Assembly: GCF_008298035.1 (NCBI RefSeq) | Contig: NZ_CP042910.1 | Span: forward strand, 1,384,001 to 1,448,000 | Origin: Gimesia maris | GTDB lineage: Bacteria; Planctomycetota; Planctomycetia; Planctomycetales; Planctomycetaceae | Direction: 5' to 3' | DNA: 64,000 nucleotides | Shown here: piece after piece, positions 1-9,263 of the stretch | Layout: each line of letters begins with the position of its first letter | How positions within the stretch are numbered: the first letter of the stretch is position 1 | Notes under the pieces: model-generated | What the model was told of the DNA's origin: nothing | What the model saw: only the letters and a program-made list of their open reading frames with translations | The model's database searches: none | Translations under genes and position numbers: made by a program

Positions 1-1803
1 CAGAAATTCGTTGGCAAGGTTTTCCAGTTTTTGAGCCAGCTTGCGCTCCTGGTTACTCAGCTCCTGCAGCTGTTCCTGATCGGCTGCTTTTAAGGCTTCT
101 TTTTCTTTGACCTGATTCAACTCTGCAATTTTCTGGTCGACCTGATTTTTGTGTTCTTTGTATTCCTGTTGGATTTTCTGCAGCTCACCCCGCAGTTTTT
201 CCTGACGTGCGACAACACCCGCTGGTAACTGCTGATCCGCATTCTTATCAATGCCAAAGACTCGGGGGGTAGTCCAGACGACATTCGGTTCCGGAATTTC
301 CCGATTGTCGGCTGCCCGGACACGATAAGTAAAGATATCCGACTGCTGCGCGCGTAACCCTTCCAGATCGATTTTAAACTCGTAATTCACTGAGCGTGTT
401 CCCAGTTGTGAGGCGGGCACCTGAATCACAGTCGCTTTCTCATCCAGTTTCTGAACATGAATTTCCAGTTCAGCGACTGAAAAATCGTCCATCACTTTCA
501 CAGGCACTGTTAATCCATCCGTGGGTTTAATGAACTCGGGCTGGTTGTAGAGGGAAAGTTCAATTTCCGGAGCCCGGTCTGGTATGACCTTGACCAGATG
601 CTCTGAGGACTGAGTCGTCAGTTTCCCTTCCAGGCTTTCCAGTTTGAGGTGATACAGAAAGCTGTTTTTGTGAACCGGAAGCGAGAGTTCTGCAGACAAC
701 TGATCTTCGCTGATGGAAAACGCTTTCTGTTCTACGGGGTGCCGCTCTTCTGTTCCCGATGTGTAACGCTGAGACTCAAGCGTGACTGCGGTGACGGGGC
801 GGTCAAATTTCAATTTGAATTCCAGCAGGCTCTGCTCAATCACGCGGAACTCACTGGGGATGACCGTCAGTTGCTCTGCTGGTTTCTGAGTATAGCCGGG
901 GGAATTGACTGTCAGCAGTGTTTCAGTGATCGAAGGAGGTTCTGCAATATGAATGGTATATTGTTTCGAACGACTGCGGTCGGATGAGATTGTGTACTGG
1001 AATCCGCTGAGCAGACGCGGAAACTGAGTCTGATAAAAACCGGATTCCTGGTCCAGATCCATGCGCCGCGAGTTCGCTTTGCCGGCGCTGTCTTTCCATT
1101 CAATCCAGACGTCGTTAATCTGTCCCGGTTCTTTGGTATGCCAGTGCGGTTCCGCCACGATTTTCAAATCGGTTCCCCGGGCGACGGTTTCATCGCCGGG
1201 CTGAACTTCGAAATAGAGTGAGCTAACCGTCGCAAAGTTGCCCCAGGGAATCACGCTGCGGGAGAGCAGCAATCTGTACGCATCGGGCCAGAACAGCAGG
1301 GGGGTGATAAAAATCAGAATTGCGATGCCGGCACTCATGATGAATCGCATGGCGCGATCGGAGGGAACGGAATCGGTAATATTAAAATTCGTCAGGGAGG
1401 CGATCGTTTCGCGCGCGAGTCGTTCCCGCATCATCACGGAACTGGTTTCATTCTGCGCGGAAGCCAGTTCCAGTACTGAGGTCAGTCGCTCATTCAGTGA
1501 GGACTGTGACTCTTCCACAATCGCAGCCAGTTCGACAGGCGTGCGTTTTCGAATGACACGACGCAGGATTCCAAACCAGAGGCAACCCGTCACTACAGCC
1601 AGTGAAAGGGAACTCATGATAATACGGGCTGTGGAATCGAGTGAAAACAGAAAGTCGATACTGATCTGTAGCGTAATCAGGCAGATCAGTACCAATATCA
1701 CCAGTCCCAGACCGCGCAACAGCGCCAGAGAGCGAATCCGGCGATCAAGCTGGTTCAATTGCCGTTTCAATTCGTTCACAAATTGATCTAACTGCCCATC
1801 CAT
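1..1803 (-). CDS. DUF4175-like membrane protein with coiled coil (3' end cut by window)
   Basis: The first 601 codons are present, from an ATG at 1803; the reading frame runs off the left edge. The N-terminus is a short amphipathic stretch, then two membrane segments (about residues 30-50 and 58-75), a conserved-looking patch ending LNERLTSVLEL, and a third membrane segment (about 155-172). A long periplasmic beta-rich part follows, and from about residue 545 a charged coiled coil (EKLRGELQKIQQEYKEHKN). The protein at 43822-46293 has the same plan, including LNDRLATAIEL at the equivalent place. It is the third gene of a minus-strand cassette after the BatA/VWA (4574) and VWA/GATase-like (1990) genes, with a 186-bp gap before it. 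The DUF4175 label rests on architecture and is tentative; function unknown. Confidence 0.7.
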   Translation of the reverse strand, partial: MDGQLDQFVNELKRQLNQLDRRIRSLALLRGLGLVILVLICLITLQISIDFLFSLDSTARIIMSSLSLAVVTGCLWFGILRRVIRKRTPVELAAIVEESQSSLNERLTSVLELASAQNETSSVMMRERLARETIASLTNFNITDSVPSDRAMRFIMSAGIAILIFITPLLFWPDAYRLLLSRSVIPWGNFATVSSLYFEVQPGDETVARGTDLKIVAEPHWHTKEPGQINDVWIEWKDSAGKANSRRMDLDQESGFYQTQFPRLLSGFQYTISSDRSRSKQYTIHIAEPPSITETLLTVNSPGYTQKPAEQLTVIPSEFRVIEQSLLEFKLKFDRPVTAVTLESQRYTSGTEERHPVEQKAFSISEDQLSAELSLPVHKNSFLYHLKLESLEGKLTTQSSEHLVKVIPDRAPEIELSLYNQPEFIKPTDGLTVPVKVMDDFSVAELEIHVQKLDEKATVIQVPASQLGTRSVNYEFKIDLEGLRAQQSDIFTYRVRAADNREIPEPNVVWTTPRVFGIDKNADQQLPAGVVARQEKLRGELQKIQQEYKEHKNQVDQKIAELNQVKEKEALKAADQEQLQELSNQERKLAQKLENLANEFL

Positions 1804-1989
1804 AGTTTATCTCAGCAGGAAGTAATTAGGAAATCTGTTTCAGCGAGCACACGAGTCGACTCTGGCTTGTCAGGTATCCGGGTAAAGAACCCTCTACAGT
1901 GCAGAACCTGCCCTCAAGCATTGTAACAAGATCTAAGGTGAAATAGGGATGAAAAAACGGTTTCGGAGCCAAAAAGCCGGCAAGCTGAT

Positions 1990-4539
1990 TCAAGGTAATC
2001 CGTTTAATTTACGGATAGCCCATTCTACCGTCAGGATACCCATGATCAGAATCAGGAAAAACCAGTGGTCCCAGACCGAAATTTCGTCCTGTTTTGTGGT
2101 TTCCTGCTTGAGAGAAGGCAGCAATTCCATAAGCTCGTTGATCGTCTGCGGCGTCAGCAGTTTTCCTCCGCTTGATTCTGCCATTTCGGTTAATAGTTGA
2201 GGATTCGAAGTCAGATTGCCCAGTTCAATTGTTTTGACACTATGAACGAACAGCGGGGTCGTGATTTCCTTTGCGCCTGCGATGGGTGGTGTCGTCTGCA
2301 GTTTCAACTGGTATTCCCCCTCGGGCAGGGCAGGCAGATTCGCTTCCTGCAGCAGAGGCTGATTTTTTTGATTAAGCAGTTCCAGCGAAGCAACCACTTT
2401 GTCTGGTTCTGATGCTTTTATAATGGAGACGGTTGATTTGACATCCGGAAACTGTTCGCGGTACTCCTGTGTCCAGCGGGCGCTGGCAGTGGTGATCTCA
2501 CCCGCATCGATATCCGTTTTACTCAAACTGAATTTAACGAATTCATTTCCTGCGGATGCTTTATTCTTGGCTGCCCAGCGGGCCAGTTGCCCCCAGAAAC
2601 GGTGATGGTAGCGATCACCCACACGAAATCGCCAGCGCCAGGTGCTGTCGATACCAATCCAGATGACCTGTCCGGAACCGTACTGTCGATGGATGATGAC
2701 TCCGTCCGTCTTTTCATTGGGGGGGGCATTGAACGGCGAAACTCCATAAGCCAGCACGTTCGCTCCCGGTTTCAGTTCACCCTGCAGAAACCAGAGATGC
2801 CCTGGCAGATCCTGCCAGATGTCACGGTTGATTTCCGCATTGGCGTCGAACTGCAGCAGTGGTTCGGCTTCACCTTCCGGCGTCAGACGCAGTCGCATCC
2901 CCCGTTCGTCAGGGGGGACTTTGAAATTCGCCTGGTTCCAGTCAATCGCCTTGGGGGTTTTTAATGGCAGCAACTCGTTCAGCGTGGGGGAACGATGTTC
3001 GAGTGGCATGTATTTTTTTCCCGCCAGCAGAACGAGCGTACCACCCTGATCGCCGACAAAGGTCTGGATATGCTTCCAGTTTTCTTCTTCCAGATGTGCC
3101 GGGGAAACGTCTCCGATGATAATCAGATCCTGTTCGGCGAACGGATGGGCTTTCGTGCCGGGCTCATCATTCGGGTTTGCCACCGGTACATTAATTTTGA
3201 GCTGATTGGGGAAAAACGGTTGAGGCAACAGGCCCATATAGGGCTGCTCGAATAAAACCTGTTCCAGCGCAATGCGTTTATCCCGCTCCAGTGCATGATG
3301 CAGGAACCGGTATTCCCAGCGCGCTGTCTCTTCGACTAACAGCACATGCGATTTATCATCGACAATGTTGATGGCAAAGTTTTTGTTGTTGTTGTCGTCA
3401 CGTGTTTCTCCCGGCAGGACTTCGGTTTCCAGGGTGAATTCCTGCCGCCCCAGTTTTCCGGAATCCAGTTCAAATTCCAGAAGCTTACTGACACCACTGG
3501 AAGTAAAACGTTTGACCGCCAGTTCCTGTTCACCCTGTTTCAGGATCACACTGATTTCCTGTCCGTCGTACCCATTGGTTCCGATGCGGGCTTTTAACAG
3601 CGGTCGGTCATCCTTGAAGGCGGTCTGCGGATAATCCAGGTCAGCAATTGAAATATCTTTGGGCTGATGATCCGTTCCGACCACCACAGGATAAATGGGG
3701 ACTTTCATCTGCCCCAGCTGTTTCGCCATCGTTACGGGGTTTAATTTGCTGTTATCCCGTCCGTCGGTCAGGAGGATATAACCCGCGATCGGTGCCTCTC
3801 CCGTTTCATCGTTGCTGCCTGTATTTTTCAGTGCCTGTGACAGATTGGAAAGCTCCATGTGCACCTGGTCCGGAACTTCGCTCAGAGATTTCTCTAATAT
3901 CGTCTTTTCGGTGGTAACGGCATCGCCGGCAAACAGGACGACATCGACCTGTCCCCGTTCCTGAAGTTTATCCAGTATCGGATTCGCGGGATTCAACAGC
4001 AGCTTTTGTGCAATTTCTTTGCGCGTCAGTTGATCAATATCGGCAAAGATCGCCTCCAGGTTGGCTTTGCGACTGGCAGCCAGCTCTGCCCGTTTTTCCG
4101 GGTTCGCCGTTTCTTCTACATCTACCCACGGCGGTTCCTGGTCGGCTGCATAGGCGGCTTCCCAGCGATCGAGACGACTGTCGACCTGTTCATTGCCGAT
4201 CATTTTCAATGCGCGAGCCAGCCTCAGTTTTTCCAGCTCACTGGCGTGACGATCCTGTGTATTCATGCTGTCAGATACATCCACGGCGACGATCAATCGC
4301 CCGGTTTTGTTGACATTAAAAGACCAGGTCAGGACCGGTTCCAGAAAGGTGAGCAGGATCAGAATCAGAGCGGCAATGCGCAGTGTAATTAAAATGTTAC
4401 CGATGGAAGAGGAAACCAGGCGACGTTCGTAACGGAACAGCATCACGATGGAGACGAGCGCCGCCACGACGGCACAGACGCTGAAAATCGTCCATCCGCT
4501 CCATTCGAAGCCATTAAACTGAAAGTGCCGTTCGATCAT
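1990..4539 (-). CDS. VWA domain and glutamine-amidotransferase-like membrane protein
   Basis: 849 residues from an ATG. Two N-terminal membrane segments (about 16-36 and 48-72) precede a von Willebrand A domain with an intact MIDAS motif D87-x-S89-x-S91 and a later TDGRDN loop. Residues about 400-680 resemble the class I amidotransferase-like fold often found behind planctomycete VWA domains (start near HVLLVEETARWEYRF, later LIIIGDVSPAHL and GGTLVLLAGKKYM); I see no clear catalytic Cys. A single C-terminal membrane segment (about 820-838) ends in a short basic tail. It starts 34 bp after the BatA/VWA gene. The paralogue at 46348-48801 has the same order of domains and a similar end (EW..RKL). 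A metal-dependent protein-binding role at the membrane is likely; the partner is unknown. Confidence 0.85.
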   Translation of the reverse strand: MIERHFQFNGFEWSGWTIFSVCAVVAALVSIVMLFRYERRLVSSSIGNILITLRIAALILILLTFLEPVLTWSFNVNKTGRLIVAVDVSDSMNTQDRHASELEKLRLARALKMIGNEQVDSRLDRWEAAYAADQEPPWVDVEETANPEKRAELAASRKANLEAIFADIDQLTRKEIAQKLLLNPANPILDKLQERGQVDVVLFAGDAVTTEKTILEKSLSEVPDQVHMELSNLSQALKNTGSNDETGEAPIAGYILLTDGRDNSKLNPVTMAKQLGQMKVPIYPVVVGTDHQPKDISIADLDYPQTAFKDDRPLLKARIGTNGYDGQEISVILKQGEQELAVKRFTSSGVSKLLEFELDSGKLGRQEFTLETEVLPGETRDDNNNKNFAINIVDDKSHVLLVEETARWEYRFLHHALERDKRIALEQVLFEQPYMGLLPQPFFPNQLKINVPVANPNDEPGTKAHPFAEQDLIIIGDVSPAHLEEENWKHIQTFVGDQGGTLVLLAGKKYMPLEHRSPTLNELLPLKTPKAIDWNQANFKVPPDERGMRLRLTPEGEAEPLLQFDANAEINRDIWQDLPGHLWFLQGELKPGANVLAYGVSPFNAPPNEKTDGVIIHRQYGSGQVIWIGIDSTWRWRFRVGDRYHHRFWGQLARWAAKNKASAGNEFVKFSLSKTDIDAGEITTASARWTQEYREQFPDVKSTVSIIKASEPDKVVASLELLNQKNQPLLQEANLPALPEGEYQLKLQTTPPIAGAKEITTPLFVHSVKTIELGNLTSNPQLLTEMAESSGGKLLTPQTINELMELLPSLKQETTKQDEISVWDHWFFLILIMGILTVEWAIRKLNGLP

Positions 4540-4573
4540 ATCAATTCGTTATCTCTGTATATGATGATGCGCA

Positions 4574-6844
4574 TCATGTTTGGCTCTGCTCGGGAAGGGT
4601 GGAATGACCTCCCTGAACCAGTCTTCTGGTCAGGAACATTTCGCCTACCATCAGCAGCAGGAAGATGAGTAACAGGATCCGCCAGAATTCGGTTTCTGAG
4701 ACATCGGAAAACATAGCCTGCTTTAATTCGTCGAGGGTCTTGAAAAAAGTCAGATGTGATTCCTCTGTCAGCGTTTTCTGTTGTGCTTCATTCAGTGGAG
4801 TCAGGTCGGATTCACTGCGGTCGAAGTTCACCACAAAACGATCCTCTTTGAGATCGGTCTGCACACCTGGTTTGGGAGACAGGTTGTAGATACCGGGCAG
4901 CGATGTGTTCTGAGATTGAAACGTCGCTGCATTCGCTGCGGGATCTGCCTTGATTGTGCCTGTTGCCGGTTTCCCGTTCGGATCGAGAAATGTAATCTGT
5001 TCCACCGTGGTTTTTGCAGGAACCGGAACCACAATTGGTTCGTCCGTCTGCAGGTTTCGAAATACGCGACCCGAAGATAGTTCGAAGACTGCCTCATGCA
5101 GGAAGGGAACATAATCGGGTTTCGCCGGCAGATTGTTCCAGTCCGCATCGAGTGAGGATGTCAATAAAAGCACGCGTCCCCGCTCATGATTCATCATCAG
5201 CATGAAGGGAGAGTTGTTAGTTAAGGTTGCCAGCTCCACCGGTGTCGCTGGTGCTTTCTGCTCGCTTTCCTCAACTTTCTTTTCTTCTTCAGGCAGATCG
5301 GATTGCGTGATGGCTGATGTATCCCACCAGTCGCTGAACCGTGCTGAAGTCAGCCCATTTGCGTATTCACCACGAAAGCGATTGAGCCACGGGCTCTGCA
5401 GGCTGTCGGAACGAATCTGCGTCAGGTTTCCGAATTCAGCCCCTGGATTGGATTCCCGGGACTTCAGCTCTACAGGGATCAATGCTTGATCGTGAAATAA
5501 CAGTCGCTGATAATCGTCTGCGTTGATCTGATCACCCAAGGCAATCAGTACGCCTCCCCCCTGATGCTTGACAAAGTCAATTAAATCTCCCGCCTGTGTT
5601 TCCGAGAGTGTGTCCACATTCGCCAGAATGACAACAGCCTGATTCTTCAGAATGTCCGCGTTGAGCTGTGTCTTTTCGATGACCGTCGTCTGAATCCAGG
5701 GTGTCCGGTTGGCTGGCGCCATTAAAGCGAGGTTTGCGAAAAAGACTTCACTGCGGGTCGAGTCAAAGCTGGGAGTGCCATCCACCAGCAGCACGGGTAA
5801 GGCGCTGGTGACATGCAGGGCGGCATCGGATCGATCATCTCCAGGTAACTGGTCGGGATCGACCACGATACTGACGATGTGTGTCCCTTCATCTTCGAAG
5901 CGATGCTGAAACTCGACGGTTGTCTCGCCATGGTTTTCAATTTTTATCGACTGGGTCTTTTCCGGCAGTTGTTGACCGTCGACTTCAAAGTAGACCGGGC
6001 AGATCAGGTTCTCTTCCGGACCATCATAACGAACGGTCGTCGAAATTCGGACCGGCAGATTTTTTACGCAGACTTCGCGCGAAACGGCTAACTGGTCCAC
6101 TTTTCGATTGGTGAGCAATCCTTCATTTTTCTCGCCTGCCACATTGGTGGCCCACAGATTGACGGGTACCGCAGACTGCTGCAGCAGATCATTCATCTGG
6201 GCCCACAGAATCGAATCTTCAGGTGACCAGCAGAAGGCCTGGTCGTCCGTCAGTACGATGACTTCCCGTTCCAGGTTGGAAGTTTTACTGAGTGTCTGAA
6301 TGGCTTTGGATATGGAGTTGGCCAGATTGGAAGAGCCGGCAGGGGGTGGCAGCTGATTTAATTTCTCACGGACAATATCAAACTGGGAAGTGGGGGATTC
6401 GGTAATCAGTCGCGGCTGGTCGCGGGCATCGATCAGGGTGATGGTATCACCGGGATTCAGTTCTTCTAAAAAACGATGCACCCACTGGATGGCGGCGGCA
6501 TGCGGTGTTTCCGTTTCGCCTTCCCAGCCCATGCTGTACGAACCATCGATCACGAAGACAACGTCTCTGGATTGTGTGGAAATAAATTTGGATAAAAATC
6601 CGCCGGAAACCCAGGGACGCGACAACGCGAGGGCGATCAACGCAATCAGCAGCATCCGGATTGCCAGCAGTAACCAGCCTTCCAGGCGAATGCGACGTCG
6701 CGTCCGTCGTCCGAGTTCCAGAAACTGCATCGCCCCCCATTGCACCACGTCGTATTTTTTACGACTGAGCAGATGCACGAGCACGGGCAATGAGATTCCC
6801 AGTAAACCGAGCAACATCATCGGATTAAGGAAATCAAAGCTCAT
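4574..6844 (-). CDS. BatA N-terminal domain / VWA membrane protein
   Basis: 756 residues. The ATG at 6844 is preferred over an in-frame TTG 36 bp upstream because AGCAGG lies just before it and the protein then begins directly with the BatA-type segment (MSFDFLNPMMLLGLLG). This segment has a membrane helix, the HLLSRKKYDVVQWGAMQFL stretch and a second helix (about 55-74). A VWA domain follows with an intact MIDAS D100-x-S102-x-S104 and a TDDQ loop, then an amidotransferase-like region and a C-terminal membrane helix (about 725-742). It is the first gene of a minus-strand cassette with 1990-4539 and 1-1803 and is divergent from the oxidoreductase at 7113. Its paralogue is 48798-51065. Unlike that copy, no MoxR or DUF58 gene precedes it. 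Confidence 0.85.
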   Translation of the reverse strand: MSFDFLNPMMLLGLLGISLPVLVHLLSRKKYDVVQWGAMQFLELGRRTRRRIRLEGWLLLAIRMLLIALIALALSRPWVSGGFLSKFISTQSRDVVFVIDGSYSMGWEGETETPHAAAIQWVHRFLEELNPGDTITLIDARDQPRLITESPTSQFDIVREKLNQLPPPAGSSNLANSISKAIQTLSKTSNLEREVIVLTDDQAFCWSPEDSILWAQMNDLLQQSAVPVNLWATNVAGEKNEGLLTNRKVDQLAVSREVCVKNLPVRISTTVRYDGPEENLICPVYFEVDGQQLPEKTQSIKIENHGETTVEFQHRFEDEGTHIVSIVVDPDQLPGDDRSDAALHVTSALPVLLVDGTPSFDSTRSEVFFANLALMAPANRTPWIQTTVIEKTQLNADILKNQAVVILANVDTLSETQAGDLIDFVKHQGGGVLIALGDQINADDYQRLLFHDQALIPVELKSRESNPGAEFGNLTQIRSDSLQSPWLNRFRGEYANGLTSARFSDWWDTSAITQSDLPEEEKKVEESEQKAPATPVELATLTNNSPFMLMMNHERGRVLLLTSSLDADWNNLPAKPDYVPFLHEAVFELSSGRVFRNLQTDEPIVVPVPAKTTVEQITFLDPNGKPATGTIKADPAANAATFQSQNTSLPGIYNLSPKPGVQTDLKEDRFVVNFDRSESDLTPLNEAQQKTLTEESHLTFFKTLDELKQAMFSDVSETEFWRILLLIFLLLMVGEMFLTRRLVQGGHSTLPEQSQT

Positions 6845-7112
6845 GTCAGCCTGCTGGGGATTGGCGTTGGTCGGGAACAACGCACAGGGATGGTTTCGTT
6901 TTAGGGACGGTTACAATTATATGGTGAAATCGTCCTAAATGGTATTGTTCACATAATTAACAATTTAAGTCCGTGATAAATCCAGATTAGCAGCAACCTG
7001 GTTTAGATATTTCACCGCAATGATTATGATGGACGAAACGGGCCTGTGTAAACATGTCCGCTAAGTATTAATGATGATTCGCCCCTACCGACTGAATGAG
7101 AAGGTCTTCGAA
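6845..7112. promoter_or_regulatory. Divergent intergenic region with AT-rich inverted repeat
   Basis: This gap separates two divergent genes and so should hold promoters for both. It is AT-rich around 6915-6970. ATTGTT (6944-6949) and AACAAT (6959-6964) form a 6-bp inverted repeat with a 9-nt spacer, and TTAGGGACG (about 6901) is nearly repeated in reverse as CGTCCTAAAT (6931-6940). Either could be an operator; I cannot assign -35/-10 boxes with confidence. Confidence 0.35.
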
Positions 7113-9224
7113 ATGCTCTCCGTTTCTACGAATCTATTCCGTTTTCTGTTAATTCTGATTTCCTGGATGGGAATTTCGAATTTGTCTGACGCGCAGGAAA
7201 TTAAACCAGCTCAGCTCAAATCCAGTTATGACGTTGTTGTATATGGCGGAACTTCGGGAGGCATCGCAGCAGCGATTCAGGCAGAACGAATGGGAAAAAG
7301 CGTACTGCTGATCGAACCCGGAACGCATCTGGGCGGTCTTTCTTCGGGGGGACTGGGGGCCACAGACATCGGGAATAAGGCAGCCATCGGGGGCATCGCC
7401 CGCGAGTTTTATCGACGACTGGGCGACTATTACAGTCTGGATTCCTCCTGGAAATATCAGAAACAGGGCGAGTATAAAAACCGGCGCAGTAAAGGGACTG
7501 AAAAAGAAATGTGGACTTTCGAGCCACACGTCGCAGAAGAAACGTTTGAAAAAATGCTCCACGAACAGGCGATTCCGGTGCTGAAGCAGCAGCGTCTGGA
7601 TTTGAAGCAGGGGGTAAACAAAGAAGAAGCACGTATTGCTTCGATTAAAATGGAGAGCGGTTTAGTTATTTCCGGTAAAGTTTTTATTGACGCGACTTAT
7701 GAAGGGGATCTGATGGCGGTTGCCGGGGTCTCCTATCATGTGGGGCGTGAATCGAACGCGACTTACGGTGAAACCTTAAATGGAATTCAAACCCGCAACG
7801 CGGTCTTCCATCAGTTCATCAAGCCGGTAGATCCGTATGTTGTGCCCGGAGATAAAAGTAGTGGGCTGCTGCCTGGCGTGCAACAGGAAGGACCGGGGGG
7901 CAAAGATGGTGACGGCGATCATCGCGTGCAAGCCTACTGTTTTCGCATGTGTACGACAGACGTTCCCGAGAATCAGCGGGAATGGGTGAAGCCCGTAACT
8001 TATGATCCGTTGCGATATGAACTACTGTTAAGAAATTTTGAGGCCGGCGATTTGCGGGTGCCCTGGAATCCGGTTCTGATGCCCAACCGTAAAACGGATA
8101 CGAATAATAACTTTGCCATCTCCACAGATAATATCGGGATGAACTATGAATATCCCGACGCTGACTATCAAAAACGGGAACAGATCATTCAGGAACATCT
8201 CTCTTACCAGCAGGGATTGATGTGGACGCTGGCCAATGATCCGCGTGTACCTGCTGAAGTTCGAAAACAGTTTCAGACCTGGAAACCGACCAGAGATGAA
8301 TTTCAGGATACCGCCGGCTGGCCATTCCAATTGTATATTCGCGAAGCACGCCGCCTGGTCTCGGAATATGTAATGACGGAAAAGAACTGTATTTCGGAAC
8401 TGGTTGCAGAAGATAGTGTCGGTCTGGCTGCTTACACAATGGATTCTCACAATCAGCAGCGATACGCCATCAATGGAAAGACATTGAACGAAGGTGATGT
8501 GCAGGTCGGCGTACCTAACCCTTATCCGATCTCCTATCGTTCGATTCGTCCCAGAAAGGAAGAATGTAAGAATCTGCTCGTACCCCTTGCGATGGCAGCC
8601 TCTCATATTGCCTACGGCTCAATTCGTATGGAACCGGTCTTCATGGTTTTGGGCCAGTCTGCAGCGACCGCAGCCTGCCAGTCAATCGATGCCGGCCAGG
8701 CAGTTCAGGATATCGATTATGCTCAACTGAAAAAACGATTACTCGCCGACAAACAGGTACTTATCTGGGATGGACCCCGCCGGGAACCGCCCATCCGTAC
8801 CAGTTCTCTGAAAGGTATCGTCGTCGATGATCGCGATGCAATACGTAGCCTGGGCTGGAAAAGCAGCTCTGCCAGTGCTCCTTATGTCGGGCAAGGCTAT
8901 CAGCATGATGGAGATGCCAATAAAGGGGAGCGGGAGATTTCCTTTACCGCAGACATCCCGCAGAGTGGTCTGTACGAAGTCCGCGTCTACTTCGCTCCCG
9001 GTTCCAATCGTTCTATTAATACACCCTATATTGTGACCAGTTCTACAGGCACCAAAGAGATTCTGGTCAATCAGAAACAGCAACCCAATCAGGGAAGATA
9101 CCATCTGCTGGGACGGTTTCCGTTCGCGCAGGGGAAAAGGGAAGTGCTGCGGGTCACCAATCAGGGGACGAAAGGGCACGTCATTGTCGATGCGCTCCAG
9201 CTTGTTCCCGTGAATGTCAACTGA
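7113..9224 (+). CDS. Secreted FAD-dependent oxidoreductase (FAD_oxidored family) with C-terminal carbohydrate-binding-like domain
   Basis: 703 residues from the ATG at 7113, chosen over 7071 because GAGAAGG lies about 9 nt upstream and the protein then starts with a signal peptide (hydrophobic FRFLLILISWMGI, likely cleavage after SDA). The dinucleotide-binding motif is VVVYGGTSGGIAAA followed by the acidic end of strand 2 (LLIEP) and HLGGLSSGGLGATD, typical of the FAD_oxidored (PF12831) family. The C-terminal third (about 560-700) is beta-rich and resembles the golvesin/xanthan-lyase-type binding domain (GYQHDGDANKGEREISF). Such proteins are abundant in planctomycetes and are thought to act on polysaccharides or their products; the substrate is unknown. 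It is first in a run of five plus-strand genes. Confidence 0.85.
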   Translation: MLSVSTNLFRFLLILISWMGISNLSDAQEIKPAQLKSSYDVVVYGGTSGGIAAAIQAERMGKSVLLIEPGTHLGGLSSGGLGATDIGNKAAIGGIAREFYRRLGDYYSLDSSWKYQKQGEYKNRRSKGTEKEMWTFEPHVAEETFEKMLHEQAIPVLKQQRLDLKQGVNKEEARIASIKMESGLVISGKVFIDATYEGDLMAVAGVSYHVGRESNATYGETLNGIQTRNAVFHQFIKPVDPYVVPGDKSSGLLPGVQQEGPGGKDGDGDHRVQAYCFRMCTTDVPENQREWVKPVTYDPLRYELLLRNFEAGDLRVPWNPVLMPNRKTDTNNNFAISTDNIGMNYEYPDADYQKREQIIQEHLSYQQGLMWTLANDPRVPAEVRKQFQTWKPTRDEFQDTAGWPFQLYIREARRLVSEYVMTEKNCISELVAEDSVGLAAYTMDSHNQQRYAINGKTLNEGDVQVGVPNPYPISYRSIRPRKEECKNLLVPLAMAASHIAYGSIRMEPVFMVLGQSAATAACQSIDAGQAVQDIDYAQLKKRLLADKQVLIWDGPRREPPIRTSSLKGIVVDDRDAIRSLGWKSSSASAPYVGQGYQHDGDANKGEREISFTADIPQSGLYEVRVYFAPGSNRSINTPYIVTSSTGTKEILVNQKQQPNQGRYHLLGRFPFAQGKREVLRVTNQGTKGHVIVDALQLVPVNVN

Positions 9225-9263
9225 AATTAAGTCGAAATCATATTTGGAAGTATCAGGTGCCCT

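Noticed and set aside
1238..1786. 182-codon plus-strand open frame
   Set aside because: It is antisense to the N-terminal part of the DUF4175-like gene, whose translation has clear membrane helices and a paralogue in the window.
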